DNA of 37,251 nucleotides from GCA-003244245 sp035997545 (lineage in GTDB: Bacteria; Actinomycetota; Actinomycetes; Mycobacteriales; Pseudonocardiaceae): contig DASYIL010000085.1 in assembly GCA_035997545.1 (NCBI GenBank), positions 1 through 37,251 on the forward strand, given 5' to 3'. Shown here in pieces: positions 29,340 through 36,589 of this stretch (positions are counted from its first letter, which is position 1; each line of letters begins with the position of its first letter). A model generated the notes under the pieces. That model saw only the letters and a list, made by a program, of their open reading frames with translations, searched no databases and had not been told where the DNA came from. The position numbers were made by a program, and so were the translations under genes.

Positions 29340-30341
29340 TCACAGGACCTTACGCAATTGTGCCGCCAATTTTCGATCGATCAGTTCCTGCCCATCGAGG
29401 TAGGGGGCGGCGCCTCGGGAATCCGGACCGACCCGTCGGGCTGGACGTGGCTCTCCAGGATCGGCATTGGCGTCGACCTGCTCGCGCGCGAGCCAGCGCT
29501 GCCAGGTCGGCAGTAGCGCGTCGAGCAGCGCCTGCGGGTTCTCGATATTGGGCGAATGCGTGGCACCGGGCACCGCCGCAACTTCGGCGTTCAGCTGGGC
29601 CGCCATATCGCGCTGCACCGCTACTGGCCACGCGTCATCGGACTCGCCGAAAACCACCAGGCACGAGATTGCACCGGTGCGCAGGGCAGCGGCCAGCTCT
29701 GTCACCCGATCGGGTTCGGTGCGCAAGCCGGTCGCCATGCCGAGCAGGCCGGCGGTTGAGGAGCGCAGGAAGCGGGCCCGAAGCAGCGCGGCCAGTTCAG
29801 GTGGCTCGGCGATTCCGTCCCGAGCCTCCAGCAGCCGCTGCACGGTCTCGATGCCCTCGGCACGCATGATCGGCTCGGTGGCATCGAGCAGTGCCCGACG
29901 CTCGCCCGGGGGGAGTGCACCTGGGCCCGAGCCCAGCAGGGTCAGCCCGGTCACCGGAGCACCGGCGAGTACCGCGGATCGGCACACCAGGCCCCCGTAG
30001 GAGTGTCCCAGCAGCAGCACCCGGTCTCCGCTGGCGGCCAGGTCGGCGACCAGCGCGGCAAGGGTCCGGCCGAGCGGGGCGGGGTGGTAATCCTGCTCGC
30101 GGTGTGGGCCGGGGGACTCGTACTGCCCGGGCAGGTCAACTGCCAGCACGAACAGGCCGGAGCTACGCAGGGGGTCGAGCAGGGCCACGAAGTCCTCTTT
30201 GGACCCGGTGAACCCGGGCACCAGCAGGGCCACGGCGCCGACGGGGTCTGCGGGATCGGCCCGCAGTGCCGCGAGCCTGGTACCGGGTACCTTCACCCAG
30301 ACCCGAGTCCCCCCATGCGGGGCAATCTGTGATGAAGCCAC
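29340..30341 (-). CDS. Alpha/beta hydrolase
   Basis: A 333-residue alpha/beta hydrolase. The oxyanion strand is VALLVPGFTGSKEDF, the nucleophile elbow GHSYGG, the acid probably the Asp pair in GESDDAWP, and the catalytic His lies in GATHSPNIENP. A C-terminal extension (about 290-333) is charged and unrelated to the fold. The start is GTG 30341, with TAGGCT 6 nt upstream. It lies 34 nt after the PQQ-propeller gene on the same strand. Substrate specificity is not evident. Confidence 0.88.
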   Translation of the reverse strand: MASSQIAPHGGTRVWVKVPGTRLAALRADPADPVGAVALLVPGFTGSKEDFVALLDPLRSSGLFVLAVDLPGQYESPGPHREQDYHPAPLGRTLAALVADLAASGDRVLLLGHSYGGLVCRSAVLAGAPVTGLTLLGSGPGALPPGERRALLDATEPIMRAEGIETVQRLLEARDGIAEPPELAALLRARFLRSSTAGLLGMATGLRTEPDRVTELAAALRTGAISCLVVFGESDDAWPVAVQRDMAAQLNAEVAAVPGATHSPNIENPQALLDALLPTWQRWLAREQVDANADPGEPRPARRVGPDSRGAAPYLDGQELIDRKLAAQLRKVL

Positions 30342-30347
30342 CCTGGG

Positions 30348-30353
30348 AGCCTA
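30348..30353 (-). promoter_or_regulatory. -10 element of the alpha/beta hydrolase gene
   Basis: TAGGCT on the minus strand ends 6 nt before GTG 30341. It is the same hexamer and spacing as at the ferritin-like gene (33459), and fits a leaderless transcript. Confidence 0.5.
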
Positions 30354-30375
30354 AGAGCGCGTCAACCCGAGAATG

Positions 30376-31605
30376 TCAGCGCAGTGCGACCAGGGTATCG
30401 CCGCGTTGCTCGAGCACAACGCTGCCGAAGCTAGCGGTATCTACCGGGCCGCGGTAGTTGCCGCGGTCGACCGGCAGCGCACCGACCGGCTGCCCCGTGG
30501 TGGTGTCGAGCACGGCGAGTTCTCCCGGCACGGGCAACAGCAGCCGCCCGGCGACCTCCGAGCCGGGGCCCAGGGACCCGGGTCGGGTCCACCGTGGCCG
30601 CAGGTCGCCGACGTCCAACGCGACGGTGGCCGAGCCGGTGAACCAGTACACCTGCGTCGGAGTCACGATGACGTCCACCAGGCCGCCGGGTGGATTGCCC
30701 CGCAGGTCCGCGTCCGGGACCGCTAGCGGGTGCTCGGCCACCGCCTTGCCCTGTTCGTCGAGTACCACCAGCCGGGCCGGGTCGGGCAGCGCCACAGCCA
30801 CTTGGCCCCGACTCACCGCGACGACGCGAGCCTGGGTTCCTCCCAGCAGGGTGCTGAAGTCCACTTCTGGTTGGTCAGGTTGCTTCGGGTCGGCCCGCTG
30901 CACGGTTAGCCGCACGCGCTCCCCGGCGCACTGCTCGACCACGGCCAGCCGCCCCCCGGAGTTGGTAGCAGAGTCCAGGGCCATCGATCCATGGGTGCAG
31001 TCCGGTCGCGGCTGGGCGCCGGGCTTCACCGGAGTCGGCAGCCGTCCATAGGTCAGCGTGCGTACCAGATCGGAACGCCATACCTCCAGGTAGCGCCGCC
31101 CGCTGGCGGCGACCTGGTTGCTGTTGGCGGTCAGCTGGGTCGGCGCCTCTACCGGACCGGTGCGTTGCGGTCCACGCTGGCCGTCGGCCCAGCCCAAGGC
31201 GGTCACCTCGCTGCAGGTCTCGCCCCGCCGGTACACCGCCACCGCGTGGTGGAAGGCGGCGGCGACCGTGCATAGTGGCAGGTCGCGCTGGTAGCTCCAG
31301 CGGACTGAGCCGAAGCTGAGGTCGCGACCGGTGACCACACCGGCTGCACCGGTGACCACGATGCCGCCCTGCACCAACGGGACCGGTGTCGCCGGGCTCG
31401 GTGCCCGCCAGGCCTCGGTCAGTGACGATGGCAGTTGTCCGGTCGCGGAGGTATTGGTCCCTGTGCCCGCGTGGGGGGCGGTGGTCGCCGTGGTGCGTCG
31501 CGCGTCACTGGTCCACCACAGTGCGGTGGACATAGCAAGCACCGCCACCGCCAGTACTGCCGCAGCGATCACGTCCAGCCGGGTGCGGCGTTCGGGCGCG
31601 GGCAT
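30376..31605 (-). CDS. Membrane-anchored PQQ-like beta-propeller protein (Rv3212-like)
   Basis: A 409-residue protein with a short basic start (MPAPERRTRLDV), one membrane helix (IAAAVLAVAVLAMSTALWW), a Thr/Ala/Gly-rich linker and an extracytoplasmic domain with beta-propeller-like repeats (GIVVTGAAGVVTGRDLSFGS, KAVAEHPLAVPDADLRGNPP, STVALDVGDLRPRWTRPGSL). Three of the Cys could form disulfides outside the cell. It follows rhlE by 11 nt on the same strand, the order of Rv3211-Rv3212. Function is unknown. A scaffold or cell-wall role is inferred from topology. Confidence 0.85.
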   Translation of the reverse strand: MPAPERRTRLDVIAAAVLAVAVLAMSTALWWTSDARRTTATTAPHAGTGTNTSATGQLPSSLTEAWRAPSPATPVPLVQGGIVVTGAAGVVTGRDLSFGSVRWSYQRDLPLCTVAAAFHHAVAVYRRGETCSEVTALGWADGQRGPQRTGPVEAPTQLTANSNQVAASGRRYLEVWRSDLVRTLTYGRLPTPVKPGAQPRPDCTHGSMALDSATNSGGRLAVVEQCAGERVRLTVQRADPKQPDQPEVDFSTLLGGTQARVVAVSRGQVAVALPDPARLVVLDEQGKAVAEHPLAVPDADLRGNPPGGLVDVIVTPTQVYWFTGSATVALDVGDLRPRWTRPGSLGPGSEVAGRLLLPVPGELAVLDTTTGQPVGALPVDRGNYRGPVDTASFGSVVLEQRGDTLVALR

Positions 31606-31616
31606 CCGACCCCAGA

Positions 31617-33341
31617 TCAGTCCGCAGCACCTGCGCCAGCGCCGCGACCTCGGCTGCGCCGACGCCGACGGCTCGGCCGGGCGTCGCCGTGGTCGCCCGG
31701 ATGCTCGGCCGCGGGCGCGATCTCGCCGCTGGCTCCGGCAACGTCTCCGCCCCGGGTGCGCCGCCGACGGGGACGGACCGGAGCGGCCTGACCGTCGGCG
31801 GGCCCGCTACGGGTTCGACGCCGGGCGCCGGTGGCGCGCCGACCGCGGGGACGACCGTCCTCATCGCTGGGCTCGGCGGCGAGCCCAGCCCGGGTACGTC
31901 GAGTCAGCGGCAGTCGCCCGGTGGAGTCGCTCGGGATGTCCAGATCGTTGAACAAGTGCTCGGAGGTCGAGTAGGTCTCCGCCGGTTCCGGCATGCCGAG
32001 GGTCAGCACGTCACTGATCAGCTTCCAGCGCGGCTTCTCGTCCCAGTCCACGAAAGTGATCGCGACGCCTTCCCGGCCGGCCCGTCCCGTCCGTCCGATC
32101 CGGTGTACGTAGGTCTTCTCGTCCTCTGGGCACTGGTAGTTGATGACGTGAGTGACCTCGGGGATGTCGATACCACGGGCGGCTACGTCGGTGGCGACCA
32201 GCACGTCGACCTTCTCCGAGCGGAAGGCCCGCAGCGCCTGCTCACGGGCCCCCTGGCCGAGGTCGCCGTGCACGGCCGCAGCCGCGAAACCGCGCTCGGT
32301 GAGCTCGTCGGCCACCTTCTGCGTAGTGCGCTTGGTCCTCGCAAAGATCATCGTCAGGCCTCGGTCTCGGGCCTGCAGGATGCGGGAGAGCAGCTCCACC
32401 TTGTCCATCGCGTGCGCCCGGTAGACGAACTGCCGGGTCCGCTCGTGGATGGCGGTGGCGTCGGGTTCCTCGGCGCGGATATGCGTCGGCTGGGTGAGGA
32501 AGGTCCGGGCCAGCGTGATGATCGGGCCGGGCATGGTGGCGGAGAACAGCATGGTCTGGCGCTGTTCGGGCACCATCCGCAGGATGCGCTCGATGTCTGG
32601 CAGGAAGCCCAGATCCAGCATCTCGTCGGCCTCGTCGAGGACGAGCACCCGCACCTTGCCCAATACGAGGTGGCGCTGCTCGGCGAGGTCCAGCAGCCGG
32701 CCCGGGGTACCGACTACCAGATCGACCCCCCTGGTGAGCGCCTTGATCTGTGGTTCGTACGGCCGGCCGCCATAGACCGGCAGGACCCGGAGACCGAGAT
32801 CCCGGCCGGCGGCGGTGAGGTCAGCAGTGACCTGCAGGCACAGCTCGCGGGTGGGCACCACGACCAAGGCACGCGGAGTGCCGTCGAGCGCGATGTCACC
32901 CGCGGTGATCCGCTGGATCATTGGAACACCGAAGCCGAGCGTCTTGCCGGTGCCGGTGCGGGCCTGGCCGATGAGGTCGTCACCAACCAGGGCCAGTGGC
33001 AGGGTGAGCTCCTGGATCGCGAAGGTGCGCTCGATGCCCGCCGCGCGCAATGCGCGGACGATCTCGTCGCGGACGCCGAGCTCAGCGAAGGTGGGGGAGT
33101 CGTCCCGGACCGGGGCGCCCGCCTGCAGCGGGAGCGGCGGGGCGGGTTCGTTCTCGGCGTGATCCAGGATGCGGGTAAGGAGCTCCGGGGGTTCGGGGTC
33201 GGGTAGGTAGGTCTGGCTGACGGTCAGCGTGATCGCCTCTCTCGTACCGGCGCGCCCGCTGCCGTCTCGCTCGACCGGCTCCGGGTCGCCAGGTGGCGCA
33301 AGGAGCTGGGAACAAGGACGCGAGGTGCGCGCGCATTGCAT
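31617..33341 (-). CDS. rhlE: DEAD-box ATP-dependent RNA helicase (RhlE type)
   Basis: All DEAD-box motifs are present: Q motif ERTFAIQELTLP, motif I ARTGTGKT, Ia PTRELCLQ, Ib TPGRLLDL, II VLDEADEML, III SATMPG, V ATDVAARGIDIP and VI HRIGRTGRAGREG. The C-terminal tail is Arg/Gly-rich (RRRRRSRGRGAGAGAAD), as in RNA-binding tails. The only ATG/GTG/TTG start that covers the conserved part is ATG 33341, which adds an unconserved N-terminus of about 38 residues. A CTG at 33227 has GAGAGAGG 8 nt upstream and gives a 536-residue protein with a natural start (MTVSQTYLPDPEPPE). The true start may therefore be non-standard. Confidence 0.92.
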   Translation of the reverse strand: MQCARTSRPCSQLLAPPGDPEPVERDGSGRAGTREAITLTVSQTYLPDPEPPELLTRILDHAENEPAPPLPLQAGAPVRDDSPTFAELGVRDEIVRALRAAGIERTFAIQELTLPLALVGDDLIGQARTGTGKTLGFGVPMIQRITAGDIALDGTPRALVVVPTRELCLQVTADLTAAGRDLGLRVLPVYGGRPYEPQIKALTRGVDLVVGTPGRLLDLAEQRHLVLGKVRVLVLDEADEMLDLGFLPDIERILRMVPEQRQTMLFSATMPGPIITLARTFLTQPTHIRAEEPDATAIHERTRQFVYRAHAMDKVELLSRILQARDRGLTMIFARTKRTTQKVADELTERGFAAAAVHGDLGQGAREQALRAFRSEKVDVLVATDVAARGIDIPEVTHVINYQCPEDEKTYVHRIGRTGRAGREGVAITFVDWDEKPRWKLISDVLTLGMPEPAETYSTSEHLFNDLDIPSDSTGRLPLTRRTRAGLAAEPSDEDGRPRGRRATGARRRTRSGPADGQAAPVRPRRRRTRGGDVAGASGEIAPAAEHPGDHGDARPSRRRRRSRGRGAGAGAAD

Positions 33342-33458
33342 GGACTCGGTGGCATCGGCCACGGAGCCGGGCGTATCGCCTAGGTGGTTCACGCCCTGTG
33401 CACTGATCATACCCGTTCGAACGTCACACGTGGTTGTGACACCGCTCAAGTGCGGGCC

Positions 33459-33464
33459 TAGGCT
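33459..33464 (+). promoter_or_regulatory. -10 element of the ferritin-like gene
   Basis: TAGGCT ends 6 nt before GTG 33471, with no ribosome-binding site. A leaderless start is likely. Confidence 0.5.
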
Positions 33465-33470
33465 CCCGTC

Positions 33471-34115
33471 GTGGACGTGGCATGTGAGGGCATCGTCGAC
33501 CTGCTGGGGGTCCTTGCCTACGGAGAACTGTCCGCCTTCGACCGGCTCGCTGAGGATGCCCGCAACGCCCCCACCCTGACCGGCCGGGCCGCGATGGCCA
33601 CCATGGCGGCCGCCGAGATCGGTCACTTCCGGCTGCTTGAGCGTCACCTGCGCGGCCTGGGCGTCTTGGTGGAAGACGCGATGGGCCCGTTCGTGGCGCG
33701 TTTCGACCAGTTCCACGCCTCGACAGCACCCCGATCCTGGTTGGAGTCGCTGGTGAAGGCATATGTCGGGGATGGACTTGCGGCGGATTTCTACGGCGAG
33801 GTAGGTGGCTGGCTGGATGACGCCACCGCCGCGCTGGTCAAGGAGGTGCTGGCCGACACCGGGCATTCGGCTTTCGCTGAGCGGGAGGTGCGAGCGGCCT
33901 GCGAGCGGGACCGGACCACCCGCGACCGGCTGACCTTGTGGGGGCGGCGGCTGCTCGGTGAGGCGGTGACGAATGCCCAGCACGTGGTGGCTGAGCGGGA
34001 CGCCCTGGCCGATCTGATCGTCCGCGGCTCCGGAGACCTGGTCGGTCTTGGCATGCTGATCCGCCGGGTGCAGGTTCTGCATGGCCGCCGGATGGTCGCT
34101 CTCGGGCTGGGGTGA
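33471..34115 (+). CDS. Ferritin-like fold protein (Rv3210c-like)
   Basis: A 214-residue all-helical protein of the ferritin-like/MiaE-like group. Helix motifs with possible iron ligands are LGVLAYGELSAFDRLAEDA (Glu), MATMAAAEIGHFRLLERHL (ExxH), and a later TGHSAFAEREVRAA. Spacing of the ExxH motif fits a di-iron carboxylate bundle, but the second ExxH is not clear. The gene is divergent from rhlE, and the same neighbours (Rv3208A to Rv3212) occur in mycobacteria. The start is GTG 33471. Function is unknown. Confidence 0.85.
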   Translation: MDVACEGIVDLLGVLAYGELSAFDRLAEDARNAPTLTGRAAMATMAAAEIGHFRLLERHLRGLGVLVEDAMGPFVARFDQFHASTAPRSWLESLVKAYVGDGLAADFYGEVGGWLDDATAALVKEVLADTGHSAFAEREVRAACERDRTTRDRLTLWGRRLLGEAVTNAQHVVAERDALADLIVRGSGDLVGLGMLIRRVQVLHGRRMVALGLG

Positions 34116-34150
34116 AGGCCCGTGCACCGCTCGACTAGCCTGGGCGCAAC

Positions 34151-34195
34151 TTCGATCACACCGTATTCGATCACACCGTATTCGATCACACCGTG
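34151..34195. repeat. Three 15-bp tandem repeats in the DUF3107 promoter
   Basis: ttcgatcacaccgta occurs at 34151-34165 and 34166-34180, and a third copy with a changed last base follows at 34181-34195. The array ends against the ribosome-binding site (gtggagg) of the DUF3107 gene, 12 nt before its GTG start. It could hold repeated regulator sites or be a slippage-prone tract. Confidence 0.8.
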
Positions 34196-34206
34196 GAGGT
34201 TCTGAC

Positions 34207-34437
34207 GTGGAGGTTAAGATCGGCGTCGCGGACAGTCCTCGGGAGCTGACGGTGTCCACTGCGGAATCGCCGGACCAGATAGAGGCGCTGGTCACCGAAG
34301 CGCTGCGGAACACCCAGGGATTGTTGACCCTGGTCGATGACAAGGGCCGGCGGTATGTAGTGCCCGCCTCACGGGTGGCCTACGTAGAGATTGGGCCTGC
34401 GGACAGCCGCCGGGTCGGCTTCTCGGTGGGTGGCTGA
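34207..34437 (+). CDS. DUF3107 small protein (Rv3208A/TB9.4-like)
   Basis: A 76-residue protein of the DUF3107 family: VEVKIGVADSPRELTVSTAE, then SPDQIEALVTEALRNTQGLL, and ending RRYVVPASRVAYVEIGPADS followed by RRVGFSVGG. A GGAGG 8 nt before GTG 34207 supports the start. In mycobacteria it sits beside a TetR gene. Here a TetR fragment overlaps its 3' end on the opposite strand. Function is unknown. The three 15-bp repeats directly upstream are unusual. Confidence 0.92.
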   Translation: MEVKIGVADSPRELTVSTAESPDQIEALVTEALRNTQGLLTLVDDKGRRYVVPASRVAYVEIGPADSRRVGFSVGG

Positions 34438-34790
34438 ACACCGGTCGTCGTGCGACAGCTCGACCGCATCCGGATGGGTGATCCACCGGCGTGCAGCACC
34501 CCGTCCAATGCCCCCCAGGCCATCATCAACAGGTAGTCACGCAGCTCGTCCCGGCACAAGGTACGGCGCTGCAGCCACCAGTCCCCGGCTGCCTGCACCA
34601 TGCCGACACCGGCGTGCGCCCAGGTCTCCGTACCCCCGGGGTCCATGCCCAGGCTGCGCAGCCGGTCGCCGAAGATCGTAGCGAGGGTCGCGGAGATGAG
34701 CTCTGCGTTGGTGGTGACCGGGTCCTGTGGCACCCTGACCGGTTCTGTCCGGAGGCCGACGTAGTGCGCTCGGCCTTGACAGGCACGGCG
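34380..34790 (-). pseudogene. TetR-family regulator fragment lacking its DNA-binding domain
   Basis: The frame encodes RAHYVGLRTEPVRVPQDPVT, then NAELISATLATIFGDRLRSL and AGVGMVQAAGDWWLQRRTLC with RDELRDYLLMMAWGALDGVL. This is the ligand-binding C-terminal part of a TetR regulator (the VGMVQAAGDWW motif is characteristic). The frame is closed upstream by TGA at 34793-34791, and no HTH-coding sequence exists between there and the hydrolase start. The N-terminal half is therefore deleted. The 3' end overlaps DUF3107 antisense by 58 nt. An internal GTG (34733) could still make an HTH-less protein of about 117 residues. Confidence 0.75.
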
Positions 34791-34801
34791 TCACCCGACA
34801 T

Positions 34802-34833
34802 GTTACTTATGGTAAAAGTTACTTATGGGTAAC
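34802..34833. promoter_or_regulatory. Tandem 16-bp operator-like repeat before the alpha/beta hydrolase
   Basis: Two adjacent 16-mers, gttacttatggtaaaa (34802-34817) and gttacttatgggtaac (34818-34833), share the first 11 bases. The second is an inverted repeat GTTAC-6 nt-GTAAC, the form of a TetR operator. The first is a decayed version. The block sits between the beheaded TetR gene and the hydrolase start, where a divergent TetR promoter would be expected. Confidence 0.65.
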
Positions 34834-34854
34834 ATTTTTGAACGGGAGCCGCCG

Positions 34855-35856
34855 ATGCCCACTGCGGACCTCCGGTGGTTCACGACCCCTGACGGCACCC
34901 GACTGGCCCTGCGGTGGCATGGCTCGCGATCAGGCGACAGTGCTGATGCTTCGACCCTGCAAGCAGGTCTCAGTGCTGATGCTTCGACCCTGCAAGCAGG
35001 TCTTAGGGAGCCACTGACCATTGTGCTCGCGCATGGCTGGATCGTGGATTCCCGGATCTGGGAGCCGGTCGCGGGAATGCTGTCCTTGGGCCGGCGGGGT
35101 CTGCCAGTGCTGCGCTACGACCTGCGCGGACACGGCCAGTCCGACCCTGCCCGGCCCGGCACCGCGACCATAGTCCAGCTGGCCGACGATCTGGCCGGCC
35201 TGCTCCGGGCCGAGGTGGAAGGCCCGGTCGTGCTCGGTGGACACTCGATGGGCGGCATGGCGATCATGGCGCTGGCGCAGCGGCACCCCGAGCTGGTGGC
35301 GCAGCGGGTCGTCGGCGCAGTGTTCGTGTCGACCTCCTGCGGCGACCTGATGCCGCTGGACTTGGGGCTGCGGCCCGGGCTGGCCCGGCTGGTGTCTCGC
35401 ACGGAGCCCCACCTGATGCGTTGGATGTCGGCTTCCCAGCGGTTGCGCGACCGGGAGCTGACCAGCAGACGGGTCGGGTTGGTCCGGCCTGGGGTGCGCT
35501 GGCTGCAGTTCGGCGAGCACCCCCGGCGCGCTGACGTCGAGCTCGCTGCGAGCTGCGTGGCGCAGGGTCGTCCGGCGAACCTGGTGAACTTCCGGTCCAC
35601 CTTCGACGATCACGACCAGGCCGTCGCGCTGGCAGCGTTTCGGCATATGCCGACGCTGGTGGTGAGCGGGACTCGGGATCGGCTGACCCCGATACGGCAT
35701 TCGGAGAAGATCGCCGCCGTGCTGCCCAACGCGACGCTGGTGCGTTACGCCGGTGCCGGGCACATGGTGATGCTGGAGCGGGCCGAGCAGATGGCCGACA
35801 GGATCAGCGAGTTGGTCGCCACCGTCCAGGCGAGCCGGCGGTCGTCCGCGGGGTGA
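34855..35856 (+). CDS. Alpha/beta hydrolase with internal 11-residue duplication
   Basis: A 333-residue alpha/beta hydrolase. The oxyanion region is TIVLAHGWIVDSRIWEPVAG, the nucleophile elbow GHSMGGMAIMAL, the acid in GTRDRLTPI and the catalytic His in GAGHMVMLERAEQMAD. The start is taken as ATG 34855, with GGGAG upstream. ATG 34825 lies inside the operator-like repeat and is less likely. Residues 29-50 contain SADASTLQAGL twice, caused by a 33-bp perfect tandem duplication before the first core strand. The fold itself looks intact. It was probably repressed by the adjacent TetR, now truncated. Confidence 0.88.
   Translation: MPTADLRWFTTPDGTRLALRWHGSRSGDSADASTLQAGLSADASTLQAGLREPLTIVLAHGWIVDSRIWEPVAGMLSLGRRGLPVLRYDLRGHGQSDPARPGTATIVQLADDLAGLLRAEVEGPVVLGGHSMGGMAIMALAQRHPELVAQRVVGAVFVSTSCGDLMPLDLGLRPGLARLVSRTEPHLMRWMSASQRLRDRELTSRRVGLVRPGVRWLQFGEHPRRADVELAASCVAQGRPANLVNFRSTFDDHDQAVALAAFRHMPTLVVSGTRDRLTPIRHSEKIAAVLPNATLVRYAGAGHMVMLERAEQMADRISELVATVQASRRSSAG
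34938..35003. repeat. 33-bp perfect tandem duplication inside the hydrolase gene
   Basis: The unit 34938-34970 is repeated exactly at 34971-35003. Each starts cagtgctgatgcttcg and ends caagcaggtct, and includes the small hairpin CCTGC-AA-GCAGG. The length is a multiple of three, so the frame is kept and 11 residues are duplicated. Confidence 0.95.
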
Positions 35857-35861
35857 TCCAT

Positions 35862-35867
35862 TAGGAT
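35862..35867 (+). promoter_or_regulatory. -10 element of the response regulator gene
   Basis: TAGGAT ends 6 nt before GTG 35874. The regulator can be expressed from its own leaderless promoter in the 17-bp gap after the hydrolase. Confidence 0.5.
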
Positions 35868-35873
35868 CAAGGG

Positions 35874-36584
35874 GTGTCCAGGCTGCTCGTAGTGGAAGAC
35901 GACGAGACCATCGGCGGTGTGCTGGAGTCCAGCCTGCGCGCACACGGGCACCAGGTGGTGTGGCAGCGCACCGGTCGTAGCGCGCTGCGCGCGGCGTGCG
36001 ACACGGACTTCGACCTGGTGCTCCTGGACCTTGGACTGCCGGATCTGGATGGCGTCGAAGTGTGTCGACAACTAAGGGCCGGCAACACGACGAGCGTGCT
36101 GGTGATTCTCACGGCCCGAACCGACGAGATGGATGTCGTGGTAGGTCTGGAGGCGGGGGCGGACGACTACCTGACCAAGCCGGTGCGCCTGGCCGAGATG
36201 CTGGCCCGGGTTCGAGCACATCTGCGCCGGGTGGCACCGGCCGCGTCGGGCGCCCAACCGATGCTTGCGGTTGCAGACCTGCTTGTGGACACCGCCAGCC
36301 GGCGGGTCACCGTCGCGGGAAAAGAGATGCCACTGCGGGCCAAGGAATTCGACCTCCTGGCCCGGCTCGCGGCTACGCCGGAGGTGGCGGTCAGCCGGGA
36401 GACCCTGATGGCGGAGGTGTGGGACGAGAACTGGTTCGGTCCGACCAAGACTCTCGATGTGCACGTGGCCGCGCTGCGTCGCAAGCTGGCTGGGATGGCT
36501 CAGCTGGGCTCCGTGCCGCGGATCGCCACCCTGCGAGGCCACGGGTACCGGCTGGAGGCGGCACCCGATCGTGGGAACTCGTAA
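35874..36584 (+). CDS. OmpR/PhoB-family response regulator
   Basis: A 236-residue regulator with an N-terminal receiver domain (acidic pocket in LLVVEDDETI, phospho-acceptor Asp in LVLLDLGLPDLDGVEVCRQL, Thr in LILTAR-like VILTARTDEMD, Lys in DDYLTKPVRLAEML) and a C-terminal winged helix (PLRAKEFDLLARLAATPEVA, SRETLMAEVWDENWFGPTKT, LDVHVAALRRKL, IATLRGHGYRLE). It should bind DNA as a phosphorylation-stabilised dimer. No histidine kinase gene is within the window. The next gene is convergent, so it is an orphan here. The start is GTG 35874. Confidence 0.93.
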   Translation: MSRLLVVEDDETIGGVLESSLRAHGHQVVWQRTGRSALRAACDTDFDLVLLDLGLPDLDGVEVCRQLRAGNTTSVLVILTARTDEMDVVVGLEAGADDYLTKPVRLAEMLARVRAHLRRVAPAASGAQPMLAVADLLVDTASRRVTVAGKEMPLRAKEFDLLARLAATPEVAVSRETLMAEVWDENWFGPTKTLDVHVAALRRKLAGMAQLGSVPRIATLRGHGYRLEAAPDRGNS

Positions 36585-36589
36585 GTGGA

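Noticed and set aside
31689..33206. 505-residue plus-strand open frame opposite rhlE
   Set aside because: Antisense shadow of a complete DEAD-box helicase. It contains no motif of its own.
33342..34343. Extension of rhlE upstream to 34343
   Set aside because: It would run antisense through the ferritin-like gene and DUF3107 start, and the helicase N-terminus begins near 33227.
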